20,336 bases of DNA, from contig JABXKX010000108.1 in the NCBI GenBank assembly GCA_013619035.1, forward strand, positions 1 to 20,336, in the 5' to 3' direction. The position numbers and the translations under genes were made by a program. The notes under the pieces are model-generated. The model saw only the letters and a list, made by a program, of their open reading frames with translations. It had not been told where the DNA came from and made no database searches. Positions 1-7,761 of the stretch are shown piece by piece. The DNA is from Peptostreptococcaceae bacterium. GTDB lineage: Bacteria > Bacillota_A > Clostridia > Peptostreptococcales > Acidaminobacteraceae. Numbering within the stretch: the first letter of the stretch is position 1; the number at the start of each line of letters is the position of its first letter.

Positions 1-442
1 ATCGATAGTCCATCTCATCATCATCCATATAGGTACACCCTGCAATTTCAGGGATAAATTTTATATCCGGTGCATAAGTTTGATGGAGTCTGTTCAGATT
101 CTTAACAAGAGTTTCTACTGAATTATCATAATATAATTCTTCTCCAAGACTCACACTCATATGGAGTATTTTTATACCATCCATCTGCGCTTGTACAAAA
201 GAAGCTTCTATACGTTTTTCATAACCTTCTCTACCTTGAAGTAATGGTTTAATATGCTTTTGATTCCAATCATTCATTTCAGCAAGAGAATTAAATTTCG
301 GACAATTGGGTATTGTTTTGCCACTCCATTTTTCTATATACTTTTTGTTGCCACCTCTTGTGATATGATTGTGTAAGTCTCCTTTAGGAATGTGTTTCAT
401 CCGTTTTTTATCGTGATTTTTCAATGCTTCTATAAATGTCAT
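1..442 (-). CDS. Adenosine deaminase-like amidohydrolase (partial, C-terminus beyond window edge)
   Basis: An open frame runs off the left edge; the 147 visible residues are the N-terminus. Residues 18-31 read IPKGDLHNHITRGG, the first metal-binding segment of the adenosine deaminase superfamily, where the H-x-H pair (H24, H26) binds zinc. The ATG at 442 is preceded by GGAG with 7 bases of spacing, which fixes the start. Family members deaminate adenosine or related nucleosides, but several subgroups are not true adenosine deaminases and the catalytic part (later His, Glu and Asp) is outside the window, so the substrate cannot be assigned. It lies about 100 bases downstream of the GntR gene on the same strand and may or may not share its transcript. 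I see no functional link to the upstream flavoprotein genes. Confidence 0.75.
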   Translation of the reverse strand, partial: MTFIEALKNHDKKRMKHIPKGDLHNHITRGGNKKYIEKWSGKTIPNCPKFNSLAEMNDWNQKHIKPLLQGREGYEKRIEASFVQAQMDGIKILHMSVSLGEELYYDNSVETLVKNLNRLHQTYAPDIKFIPEIAGCTYMDDDEMDYR

Positions 443-493
443 CTGTTTTCTCCATTAACTTCAAATAGCTGTCTGCATTTTTTCTTGATACAA

Positions 494-523
494 ATATAGG
501 ACTAAATAATATTAGCCCTATAT
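494..523 (-). other. Hairpin between the GntR gene and the amidohydrolase gene
   Basis: Two 12-base arms (494-505 and 512-523) are complementary except for one A/C position, which becomes a G-U wobble in minus-strand RNA; the loop is 6 bases. Only UUU follows the stem, so it is a weak terminator candidate or a processing site separating the flavoprotein operon from the gene at the left edge. Confidence 0.4.
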
Positions 524-541
524 GAATTACTATTTAATTAA

Positions 542-1264
542 TTATACAAATCCATTAATGCCAATTCGACTGAGTTTTTCACCACAGTAGAACTGTAAGA
601 AATATAGAATTTCATTGCCTGGATTCATTCTTACGGTACGGCAACTTTTAATCATTTTCGTTTTGTCTTCTAACTTTAATAGGTCTTTTACTTCTTTTGT
701 TAATTGAAGCACTTCAAAATCCATCGACATCTTTCCTACTTCAATTTTATTTTCTTCAAATAGATAATGAGAAATGCCTTTTGTGAAATCATAATCCTTT
801 AAATACTCAAATGACTTCTCTGAGAAATAAAATTCTTCAATAGCTATCGGATTACCTTCTAATACTCTGACACGTTTAACATATAAACATTTGGTATTTG
901 GTTCTAAACCTGTTAACTCCGATAATTCTTCTGTTACAAGCATCTCTACTTCTTTTAGAATTGTTGTTATCAGTTGTAAGCCTCTCATTTTAATAAAATA
1001 GGTTAAACTCACAAATGGTTCTATTGAAATACCAACATCTTTTTGACTGACAAATGTTCCTACTCCTTTTTTAATGTATAAGTAGCCTTCATCAATAACG
1101 AGTTTAATCGCTTCTCTGACAGTTCCTCTACCAACATTATACTCTGCAATAAGTTGTTGTTCTGATGAAATTTTTTGGTTTTCTTGCCATTTTCCTTGTC
1201 GTATTTTTTCTATAATATCATCTTTAATTTGAATATACACCGGAATAGATGGTTTATATTTCAT
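542..1264 (-). CDS. GntR-family (HutC/UTRA type) transcriptional regulator
   Basis: This is a 240-residue one-component regulator. Residues about 8-72 form the GntR winged helix-turn-helix, with the family pattern SEQQLIAEYNVGRGTVREAI followed by the wing GYLYIKKGVGTFV. The remainder (about 90-235) fits the UTRA effector-binding domain of HutC-type members, which usually sense sugar phosphates or small metabolites. A TTG three bases upstream also opens the frame, but AAAGGAGG sits 5 bases before the ATG, so the ATG at 1264 is preferred. It is the last gene of the long flavoprotein operon, 19 bases after the FAD-linked oxidase. HutC-type proteins bind palindromes with GT-n-TAGAC-like half sites; the TATAGACGTCTATA palindrome over the operon promoter (11103-11116) is the natural target. 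Repression relieved by the operon's substrate or phosphorylated product is the likely mode; this is inference. Confidence 0.9.
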   Translation of the reverse strand: MKYKPSIPVYIQIKDDIIEKIRQGKWQENQKISSEQQLIAEYNVGRGTVREAIKLVIDEGYLYIKKGVGTFVSQKDVGISIEPFVSLTYFIKMRGLQLITTILKEVEMLVTEELSELTGLEPNTKCLYVKRVRVLEGNPIAIEEFYFSEKSFEYLKDYDFTKGISHYLFEENKIEVGKMSMDFEVLQLTKEVKDLLKLEDKTKMIKSCRTVRMNPGNEILYFLQFYCGEKLSRIGINGFV

Positions 1265-1283
1265 CAAATCCTCCTTTTATTTG

Positions 1284-2873
1284 TCAGTCCAATAAGGTGC
1301 CTTGGTTTATAAGTCCACTTGGCTCTATAATCTTCTTTATGGTTTTCATAGACTCTATATCTTGATCGGTCATCATCTGCTTTAACAGACCTTTTTTGAG
1401 CTTTCCTATACCATGTTCAGCTGTAACTGTACCACCCCACATAACGACTTGATCAGCCCAGGATGTCACCCGTTCTAATGATGCATGATATTCTTCAAGA
1501 TCTTTAGGAATCATATTCACATGTAAGTGATTATCCCCTATATGACCAAATATAATAGTCTTTAATTTTCTGTCTTTAATATCTGTATGATACATTTCTA
1601 AAACATCATGCAACACTTGATTAGGCACCGCCATATCCGTACCCACTTTTTTTATTTTGGGTTCTATTATTTTTTGATTTGCTACTAAAATATTAACACA
1701 TTCCGGTACAGAATGTCGAAAGTTTTTTAGTTTTTCATAATCCGAAGGTTCTAAAGCAAGCCACTGTTCCATTTCGTTGATATTAAAGTCTTTCAGATGA
1801 TCAAATAACTGTGTCATCACCTCATCCAAAAGCGATTCCTCATCTAAATGAAACTCAACATATAATCCACCTTGATATGACTCCGATATTTTAGGCAATT
1901 GATTTATTTCTGTTTTCAACTCTCTAAAATCATTTAATATATCGAATGTATTTTTATCAAAATATTCTATGGCACATGGTCTTTCAATCAGTTGATCAAG
2001 ATCAGAAGTAATGTCACCTCTTAACCAGTTGATGAAATCAATCATCTTATCCGTGTTATCCAAAAATAACATAAGACCCATCTTAATCTCTGGAGCATTG
2101 ATCAATTTTAACTCAACTTCGGTTATCACACCAAACAAACCTTCCACACCAATAAACAAATCAACCAAGTCCATCTCGTCTTCATAATACAACCCTGCCA
2201 CATCTTTTAACTGTTGGTTATGAAGATGCAAACTCGGTAAGGGTTTATCATGATTAAAAAGTTTATTGATATCTTTATAGGTATAACACCCTCTTTTTAA
2301 TGTTATTTCTTTTGAAGCGCCATTTATAAGTGTCACTACATTCATCGATTCAATATGATATCTAGTGGAACCATACTTAAAAGAACAAGCTCCTGAGGCA
2401 TCACAAGCAACCATCCCGCCAATGCTAGCCAGTGATTCGGTTGGATCCGGTGGAAAACATTTGGTTTTAGCGCTTTTAAAGTGTTCATATGCTTGTTTGT
2501 CTTTTGCAGACCAATTTGATGTGTTGATTTTTTTACTTAATAATATATTATTTAAATCTTTTAATAATAAACCGGGTGTAACTTTTATTGAAAATTCATC
2601 CTTTATTTCATTGTAAGAGAGTCCTGTAATATCCGTCATTTCTGATAAATTTAACACACAGCCACCATTTGGTACTGCACCACCACAAATACCTGTCATC
2701 GCCCCTTGTATGGTCAAAGGTTTCTTGTTTGTATAACATTCATCGAGTAGTTGTTTAACCTCTTCTGATGTATGACAAAAAACAAGCTCCTCTGCACGAC
2801 CTTGAAGAAGTGAAGCGTCCATTAAATAATCACTGTATTTATCATCATTTGAATTTAGAATCACTCGTCTCAT
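1284..2873 (-). CDS. FAD-linked oxidase, GlcD / D-lactate dehydrogenase type (Etf-associated)
   Basis: The 529-residue protein has the N-terminal FAD_binding_4 (PCMH/VAO) domain and the C-terminal FAD-oxidase domain of the GlcD, D-LDH and D-2-hydroxyglutarate dehydrogenase family. Visible marks are the pyrophosphate loop around QGAMTGICGGAVPNGG (about 56-71), FPPDPTESLASIGGMVA, a metal-site motif GHIGDNHLH at 443-451 and AEHGIGKLKK from 485. Such enzymes oxidise 2-hydroxyacids at the alpha carbon. Its start overlaps the stop of etfA by four bases (ATGA), so the two are translationally coupled. The etfB-etfA-dehydrogenase order is that of the lactate dehydrogenase/Etf complex of Acetobacterium woodii (LctBCD), which confurcates electrons to make NADH. 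A similar complex is plausible here, but the hydroxyacid substrate is not known. Confidence 0.85.
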   Translation of the reverse strand: MRRVILNSNDDKYSDYLMDASLLQGRAEELVFCHTSEEVKQLLDECYTNKKPLTIQGAMTGICGGAVPNGGCVLNLSEMTDITGLSYNEIKDEFSIKVTPGLLLKDLNNILLSKKINTSNWSAKDKQAYEHFKSAKTKCFPPDPTESLASIGGMVACDASGACSFKYGSTRYHIESMNVVTLINGASKEITLKRGCYTYKDINKLFNHDKPLPSLHLHNQQLKDVAGLYYEDEMDLVDLFIGVEGLFGVITEVELKLINAPEIKMGLMLFLDNTDKMIDFINWLRGDITSDLDQLIERPCAIEYFDKNTFDILNDFRELKTEINQLPKISESYQGGLYVEFHLDEESLLDEVMTQLFDHLKDFNINEMEQWLALEPSDYEKLKNFRHSVPECVNILVANQKIIEPKIKKVGTDMAVPNQVLHDVLEMYHTDIKDRKLKTIIFGHIGDNHLHVNMIPKDLEEYHASLERVTSWADQVVMWGGTVTAEHGIGKLKKGLLKQMMTDQDIESMKTIKKIIEPSGLINQGTLLD

Positions 2874-3856
2874 TTATCATTCTCCAACTTGTTAAATGTT
2901 TTTGTTAAATCACTGATAATCACTTTATAATCTTCTACAATACCAACATCGGCATAATCAAAAATTCTAGCATTATTATCATTGTTGATGGCAATTATTT
3001 TTTCTGATCCAATGATACCATTTATAAAAGGCGTTGCACCTGAAGCCCCTATCACCAAACAAGTTTTAGGTGATATCGAGTGACCGGTTTGTCCAATCAA
3101 TTGATGAATAGGAAGCCAACCATGATCTATGACCTTCTTAGTACCACCAACGGCAGCACCAATCGATGTTGCCCAAGTCGAAATTTCTTCAACCGCTTCT
3201 TTGCTACCAACACCTTTTCCTAAAACAACAACAAAATCAGAGTCTTCTAGTCCCTCTTCTTTAATGTATTCCATTTCAATTTGGTTGATATGACGCGCAT
3301 CAAAATGACCTTTATAATCAACATAATTTATTATAGGATTATTGAGTTCTAATTCTATTTTAGAGTTTTGATTGTGTTTAAAAGAAAGTATCGCTGATTC
3401 TTCAATACTGTAATGCGCCATGACATTGCCACCATAAACAAGTTTTTTAACCATGATTTTATGACTTTTTTCCTCAAATAGGACCTCATCGCACTCAAGA
3501 AAACCTGTAATGGTTCTTGTATGGTTGATGTCTGTATTCATCTTAACAACTGCTTTTGGAATAATACTATCAACATTATTATGAGCTACAACCACTAATG
3601 AAGGGTTATTGTTTAAATAATAATGTTCTATCACTTCAACAGTTTTACCAGTCAGATCATCTCCTGTAATCTGATCATAGACTAAGACCTGATCACAAGG
3701 TAATGCCTCTAAGGTCTTATCCAAAGCATCTAATAATATAAGATCAATCTCCAGAGCAAGATTCTCTAGACGTAAGTTTTTAACTTTTAAAATTGAATCA
3801 TAAGTTTGATGGCTTAATCCATTTTTATCAAGTTCACCCACTATACCAATTCTCAT
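2870..3856 (-). CDS. etfA: Electron transfer flavoprotein alpha subunit, divergent
   Basis: The 328-residue protein matches EtfA/FixB. The C-terminal FAD domain is clear: VVLGKGVGSKEAVEEI (about 210-225), GWLPIHQLIGQTGHSISP (246-263) and IAINNDNNARIFDYADVGIV (288-307). The usual segment GISGA-x-QH-xx-G reads GASGATPFING here, so the conserved Gln-His pair is Pro276-Phe277. In well-studied Etfs that His contacts the flavin O2, so FAD redox behaviour may be altered. An upstream ATG at 3871 lies inside etfB; GAGGAG seven bases before the ATG at 3856 favours the later start. Together with EtfB it should form the heterodimer that passes electrons from the flanking FAD-linked oxidases to NAD, ferredoxin or a quinone; the acceptor cannot be read from sequence. 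Confidence 0.88.
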   Translation of the reverse strand: MRIGIVGELDKNGLSHQTYDSILKVKNLRLENLALEIDLILLDALDKTLEALPCDQVLVYDQITGDDLTGKTVEVIEHYYLNNNPSLVVVAHNNVDSIIPKAVVKMNTDINHTRTITGFLECDEVLFEEKSHKIMVKKLVYGGNVMAHYSIEESAILSFKHNQNSKIELELNNPIINYVDYKGHFDARHINQIEMEYIKEEGLEDSDFVVVLGKGVGSKEAVEEISTWATSIGAAVGGTKKVIDHGWLPIHQLIGQTGHSISPKTCLVIGASGATPFINGIIGSEKIIAINNDNNARIFDYADVGIVEDYKVIISDLTKTFNKLENDK

Positions 3857-3857
3857 A

Positions 3858-4673
3858 TTAGTACTCCTCATTTTCTAAATCCTTTTTTAGTAACTGTATC
3901 AGTTGATTGGCTTTCGAGTTATTGTCTTCATCTTCAATAAAGAGACAGTGTTTTATCGGTTTGTTGATGGTGAGTTTTTCTAATTTATAAGCTGGAGATA
4001 CTGCTTTTAAAAGTGCATTTGTAACCTCCACTGGATAAACTTCAATGGGTTGCTTCTTAGCATCTAACATAGCTTTTAACGTCGACATTCTCAATAATTT
4101 GTTTTCTGACTGTGTAACCGTTACAACCACTGGTGTCGATACATAAAGATGTTCTATACCCCAATCCTCCATACGACTTATTCTGTATTCGTTTTTTACT
4201 TTTTTTATATCGGTCACCATAGTAATACAAGGCCAGCCTAGCATTTCTGCTAGGAGCTGACCTGTTTGACCATGATTACCATTATCCGCCTGTCTACCAC
4301 ACATAACAATCTGGACATCTTTATTATTATTAAGGTCTTCTTGAATATACGTTTTCAAATGAAAGGCAACATGTTCAGGCATAAAGTCTAGAGTCTCTAA
4401 AGCTTCAATTCGAACGGCTTCATGAACACCAACTGCCATTGCTTTACGTAAGATGGTGTCACTTTTTTTATCACCTAAAGTGATGACTTTGGTTTTCATT
4501 TCATGTTCATCACTTAAACGCAACATCAATTCAAGAGCCGTTTCATCAAATGTATTCATGATACGATTGGCGTAATCGATGTTTATAGATAAATCATCTG
4601 ATTCAACAACCCAATCATCTTTGAGTACGATATCTAAATCATGTACTTGTTTTATACAGCTAATAATGGTCAT
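3858..4673 (-). CDS. etfB: Electron transfer flavoprotein beta subunit
   Basis: The 271-residue protein is EtfB/FixA-like. It opens with the family signature IISCIKQVHDLD, continues with RIMNTFDETALELMLRL (about 37-53), LRKAMAVGVHEAVRIEA, and the nucleotide-binding segment CGRQADNGNHGQTGQLLAEMLG (about 125-146), then STPVVVTVTQSENKLLRMSTL. The beta subunit holds AMP in classical Etfs and a second FAD in bifurcating ones; I cannot decide between these from motifs by eye. A clear ribosome site (AGAGG, 7 bases) precedes the ATG at 4673. The gene sits between the AGPS-like oxidase and etfA and is co-transcribed with both. Confidence 0.9.
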   Translation of the reverse strand: MTIISCIKQVHDLDIVLKDDWVVESDDLSINIDYANRIMNTFDETALELMLRLSDEHEMKTKVITLGDKKSDTILRKAMAVGVHEAVRIEALETLDFMPEHVAFHLKTYIQEDLNNNKDVQIVMCGRQADNGNHGQTGQLLAEMLGWPCITMVTDIKKVKNEYRISRMEDWGIEHLYVSTPVVVTVTQSENKLLRMSTLKAMLDAKKQPIEVYPVEVTNALLKAVSPAYKLEKLTINKPIKHCLFIEDEDNNSKANQLIQLLKKDLENEEY

Positions 4674-4686
4674 AAGTTTTCCTCTT

Positions 4687-6105
4687 TTATTCTTGTGGTA
4701 ATAAAACGCCTCTATTCATAATGCCATTTGGATCAAAAGCAGTTTTAATTCTTTCTAACATTGTATAAGCAGTGCCCAACTCTTGTTTCATCCACTTCGC
4801 TCTGTATCTACCTACGCCGTGGTGGTGACAAATTGAACCATTGTATTTTAGAGTTGTTTCCATAATGATACCAAATAACTGATCATATGTCTTTTGAGCC
4901 GCTTCTGGTGAAGGCGCACACATAGCACCAAACATAAAGTAAATATTCGTACCTTGATTATAACTATGTGATGAATGACCTGTTACAGCCACTAAATGAG
5001 GTACTTCTTTTTGAACTCTTTCCAGTACTTCATCATAGATTTGTCCAATATCAGACCACATTGCTGAAATTTCACATGTATCTGCTACTGCACCTTGTTT
5101 GGCATACATATCTAAATGATCACAAATATCATTTCTATGAACCAACCAGATCTCAAGTGGTTTACTACCTAATGTTCTAGCACCATATTTTAAAGCAACT
5201 CTTTCTACTTCTTTACCTTCTAGACTAGCAAATCCTTCAGGACCTTCAGATAAGAACAACATAATACTCTCACCTTCTTGTACAAATGGTCCATAACTTT
5301 CAGCCGCTTCTGTTTTGTCATGTAATCTTGTTACTGCTGGTTTCCATCCAGCTTGTATAATTTCTTTAATGACAGACAAACCATCTTTAAAATCTTTTAT
5401 AGCAAAGGCCTGCATCACACGCTCAGGCGCTTGTTTAAATATTTTTACAGTCACTTCTGTAATGACACCAAATGCACCTTCAGAGCCTAACCAGATATGT
5501 CTAAGATCTGGTCCTGTTGATTTTCTTGGATTGTTCTTGATTCTTGTGAGTGTACCATCTGGTAAAACACCTTCGATACCCACTAACATATCTTCAATAC
5601 CACCATATAAAGTAGAGAACTGACCAATACTTCTAGTAGCTACCAAGCCACCCATTTGAGCCAATGGTAAAGATTGAGGAAAATGACCTGAAGTGTAGCC
5701 TTTTTTATTTAAAGTCTCTTCAAGGACTTGTAATGGCACACCGGCTTCAGCCGTAACTGTCAGGTTTTCTTCATTAATTTCCAATATTTTATTCATATCA
5801 CTTAAGTCTAAAACCACACTCTGAGCAGGTGTTTCTAAACCTAAACAGACGCCTGAACCACCGGTTCTTGGCACATTCACTATTTTTTCTGCATTTAAGA
5901 ATGTGATGACTTCAGAAGCTTCTTCTTTTGTATGAATTTTTAAAACACATGTTGCCAACTTATCCGATGACCAACCAAAATGTTTTTGTACCATTCTTAA
6001 ACCTGTAATATCTGTTGCAAATTCTTGTAATACAGAGTCTTCTGTTAAAACTCTTTCTTTGCCTAATTTACCTTCAAAATACTCAACTACTTTTGATTGC
6101 TCCAT
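4687..6105 (-). CDS. FAD-linked oxidase, alkylglycerone-phosphate synthase-like
   Basis: This is a 472-residue VAO/PCMH flavoprotein. The FAD pyrophosphate loop PRTGGSGVCLG lies at 79-89, TAEAGVPLQVLEE and GHFPQSLPLAQMGGLVATRSIGQ follow, and GSEGAFGVITEVTVKIF closes the FAD domain. Near the end is a His triplet HHHGVGRYRAKWM (427-439), diagnostic of the AGPS-like branch; in mammalian AGPS the triplet is needed for catalysis. True AGPS makes alkyl-DHAP from acyl-DHAP, but bacterial members mostly have no known reaction. An AAGGAG with 7-base spacing supports the ATG at 6105. It is encoded between the GlpA-like trio and etfBA, so oxidation of the kinase product or a derivative, with Etf as acceptor, is likelier than ether-lipid synthesis. 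The substrate is unassigned. Confidence 0.82.
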   Translation of the reverse strand: MEQSKVVEYFEGKLGKERVLTEDSVLQEFATDITGLRMVQKHFGWSSDKLATCVLKIHTKEEASEVITFLNAEKIVNVPRTGGSGVCLGLETPAQSVVLDLSDMNKILEINEENLTVTAEAGVPLQVLEETLNKKGYTSGHFPQSLPLAQMGGLVATRSIGQFSTLYGGIEDMLVGIEGVLPDGTLTRIKNNPRKSTGPDLRHIWLGSEGAFGVITEVTVKIFKQAPERVMQAFAIKDFKDGLSVIKEIIQAGWKPAVTRLHDKTEAAESYGPFVQEGESIMLFLSEGPEGFASLEGKEVERVALKYGARTLGSKPLEIWLVHRNDICDHLDMYAKQGAVADTCEISAMWSDIGQIYDEVLERVQKEVPHLVAVTGHSSHSYNQGTNIYFMFGAMCAPSPEAAQKTYDQLFGIIMETTLKYNGSICHHHGVGRYRAKWMKQELGTAYTMLERIKTAFDPNGIMNRGVLLPQE

Positions 6106-6106
6106 T

Positions 6107-6478
6107 TTAAATCTCCTTATTTTCCTGTTTTATTGTTCTTGTTGCAATCACATCAACACCGGTATTACCAATATTTTTAGCAACAATATCACCTCTATGA
6201 ACGGGACTTTTTACAGTCACCTTATACAGCAGTTCTGCCAGTTCAATCAACCTGTTTTTTGGTACTTCATCCACACTGATGACGGGTAAACGTTTCACTG
6301 AACTGCCTGTAATTTTTACGGTTGTTGTTAACATCCGTTTTGGATTTCTAAATTCATTTTCGCCAAATATCAAACCTCGTTTACATTGATTCTCACTGAC
6401 GGTTAAATGACCCTCTTGATCTTCAACAACTAAATTACAGCTGACAGGACACACAATACATGTAAATTCTTTTTTCAT
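6107..6478 (-). CDS. DUF1667 Fe-S protein, partner of GlpA-like dehydrogenase
   Basis: The 123-residue protein begins with Cys7-x2-Cys10-x3-Cys14 and has a fourth Cys at 32 in QCKRG, a layout like the [4Fe-4S] site at the N-terminus of molybdopterin oxidoreductases. This is the DUF1667 family, which in clostridia and Thermotogales is found next to the FAD dehydrogenase and pyridine-nucleotide oxidoreductase of glycerol-3-phosphate oxidation. Its ATG overlaps the stop of the upstream gene by four bases (ATGA), and the AGPS-like gene begins one base after its stop, so all three are translationally coupled. It probably carries electrons between the two flavoproteins. No membrane segment is seen. 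Confidence 0.85.
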   Translation of the reverse strand: MKKEFTCIVCPVSCNLVVEDQEGHLTVSENQCKRGLIFGENEFRNPKRMLTTTVKITGSSVKRLPVISVDEVPKNRLIELAELLYKVTVKSPVHRGDIVAKNIGNTGVDVIATRTIKQENKEI

Positions 6479-7743
6479 AACGTGCCTCCCATAACATTAA
6501 CAATGATGTTCCCACCTGCGTCTATAACAGACTGACTGTCAATTTCTTCGACTAGCATTTCAGGTGCTAATACCACACGATGTTTTTTCTGATAACATAT
6601 TGTTTCTGCGACTTTTGCAACCACTTTTACATTTTCCTGTTTCTGTCTCACTCTAAAGTAAAGTGGTAACTTCGCTTCTAGATTGTCTTTTCTAATACGT
6701 TGAGGTACAACAAACGATACATTTTCACCAGGCATCACCTCTGTATAATCTTGTTCTAAGTCTAAAGTACCTTGTATGTATTTAGCAGCACCTCGTCCAG
6801 CTATTTCACCTGTGAGTGATACATAATCTACTAAATCGAATACGGTCACCACATTTCCAGCGGCGAAAATACCAGCCATCGATGTCATAAAGTTTTCATC
6901 CACTTTCGGTCCATTGGTTTTAGGATCAATTTCAATATCGAGTTGTCTTGTTAATTCGTTTTCAGGAATTAAGCCAACCGCTAAAACAAGTAAATCACAT
7001 TCAATGTATCGCTCTGTACCTTTTATCACTTGACGTTTGTCATCTACTTCAGCAACGGTTACACCTTTTAACTTATGCTGACCATGGATACGAATTACCG
7101 TTGTTGATAAATGTAGAGGTATATCATAATCCACCAAACACTGAGCAATATTTCTTGTTAAGCCACCTGGTGAACTCATCAATTCATAAACACCTTCAAC
7201 AGAGATCCCTTCTAAGGTCATACGTCTTGCCATGATCAAACCTATATCACCAGAACCTAATATAACGGCTTTTTTGCCTGGTAAATATCCTTCGATGTTG
7301 ATGTATCGTTGTATGGTGCCAGCGGTTAATACGCCACTTGGTCTTGTCCCCCATATAAATGCTTGTGGTCTTGTCCGTTCGCGACATCCCATGGCTAGAA
7401 TAATTGTTTTTGCATTGTACTCTACGATACCTTCATTTGAGTTCATGGCGTAAACCACTTTATCTTTGGTAATCTCTAGTACAATAGTTTCATATGCTAC
7501 TTCAATGGTTTCATTTTCTACTTCTACAATAAAGTTATCCGCATATTCACAACCAGATAATCTTTTTCCGAATCTATGTAATCCAAAGCCATCATGGATA
7601 CATTGTTGTAAAATACCTCCTAGTGTATTGTCACGTTCGATAATGACAACCTTTTCAATCCCTTGTTTCTTAGCTTCAATCGCTGCTGCTAGTCCTGCTG
7701 GACCGCCACCAATAACTACTAAGTCCATTTGCCTTTTTTTCAC
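6475..7743 (-). CDS. NAD(P)/FAD-dependent oxidoreductase (GlpB-position flavoprotein)
   Basis: A 422-residue two-dinucleotide-binding flavoprotein. The FAD Rossmann motif is GGGPAG (12-17) and the NAD(P) motif is GSGDIG (about 163-168); between them LGGILQQCIHDGFG and GCRERTRPQ are typical of the subgroup that travels with GlpA-like proteins and DUF1667. FAAGNVVTVFDLVDYVSL near residue 295 is the second FAD contact. A GTG at 7749 opens the frame but lies two bases after AAAGGGG; the GTG at 7743, with 8 bases of spacing, is the better start, and an ATG at 7728 is also possible. The likely role is to move electrons from the dehydrogenase encoded just upstream to NAD or to the Fe-S partner. It is not a thioredoxin reductase: no CxxC pair sits in the NAD domain. 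Confidence 0.87.
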   Translation of the reverse strand: MKKRQMDLVVIGGGPAGLAAAIEAKKQGIEKVVIIERDNTLGGILQQCIHDGFGLHRFGKRLSGCEYADNFIVEVENETIEVAYETIVLEITKDKVVYAMNSNEGIVEYNAKTIILAMGCRERTRPQAFIWGTRPSGVLTAGTIQRYINIEGYLPGKKAVILGSGDIGLIMARRMTLEGISVEGVYELMSSPGGLTRNIAQCLVDYDIPLHLSTTVIRIHGQHKLKGVTVAEVDDKRQVIKGTERYIECDLLVLAVGLIPENELTRQLDIEIDPKTNGPKVDENFMTSMAGIFAAGNVVTVFDLVDYVSLTGEIAGRGAAKYIQGTLDLEQDYTEVMPGENVSFVVPQRIRKDNLEAKLPLYFRVRQKQENVKVVAKVAETICYQKKHRVVLAPEMLVEEIDSQSVIDAGGNIIVNVMGGTL

Positions 7744-7761
7744 AACCACATCCCCTTTTCT

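Noticed and set aside
2365..2616. Plus-strand open frames inside the minus-strand genes, such as this one
   Set aside because: They lie wholly within well-supported genes on the other strand, lack ribosome sites and resemble no protein family.
4687..6105. A true alkylglycerone-phosphate synthase for ether lipids
   Set aside because: The His triplet fits the branch, but no acyl-DHAP acyltransferase or reductase is nearby and the operon context is oxidative.
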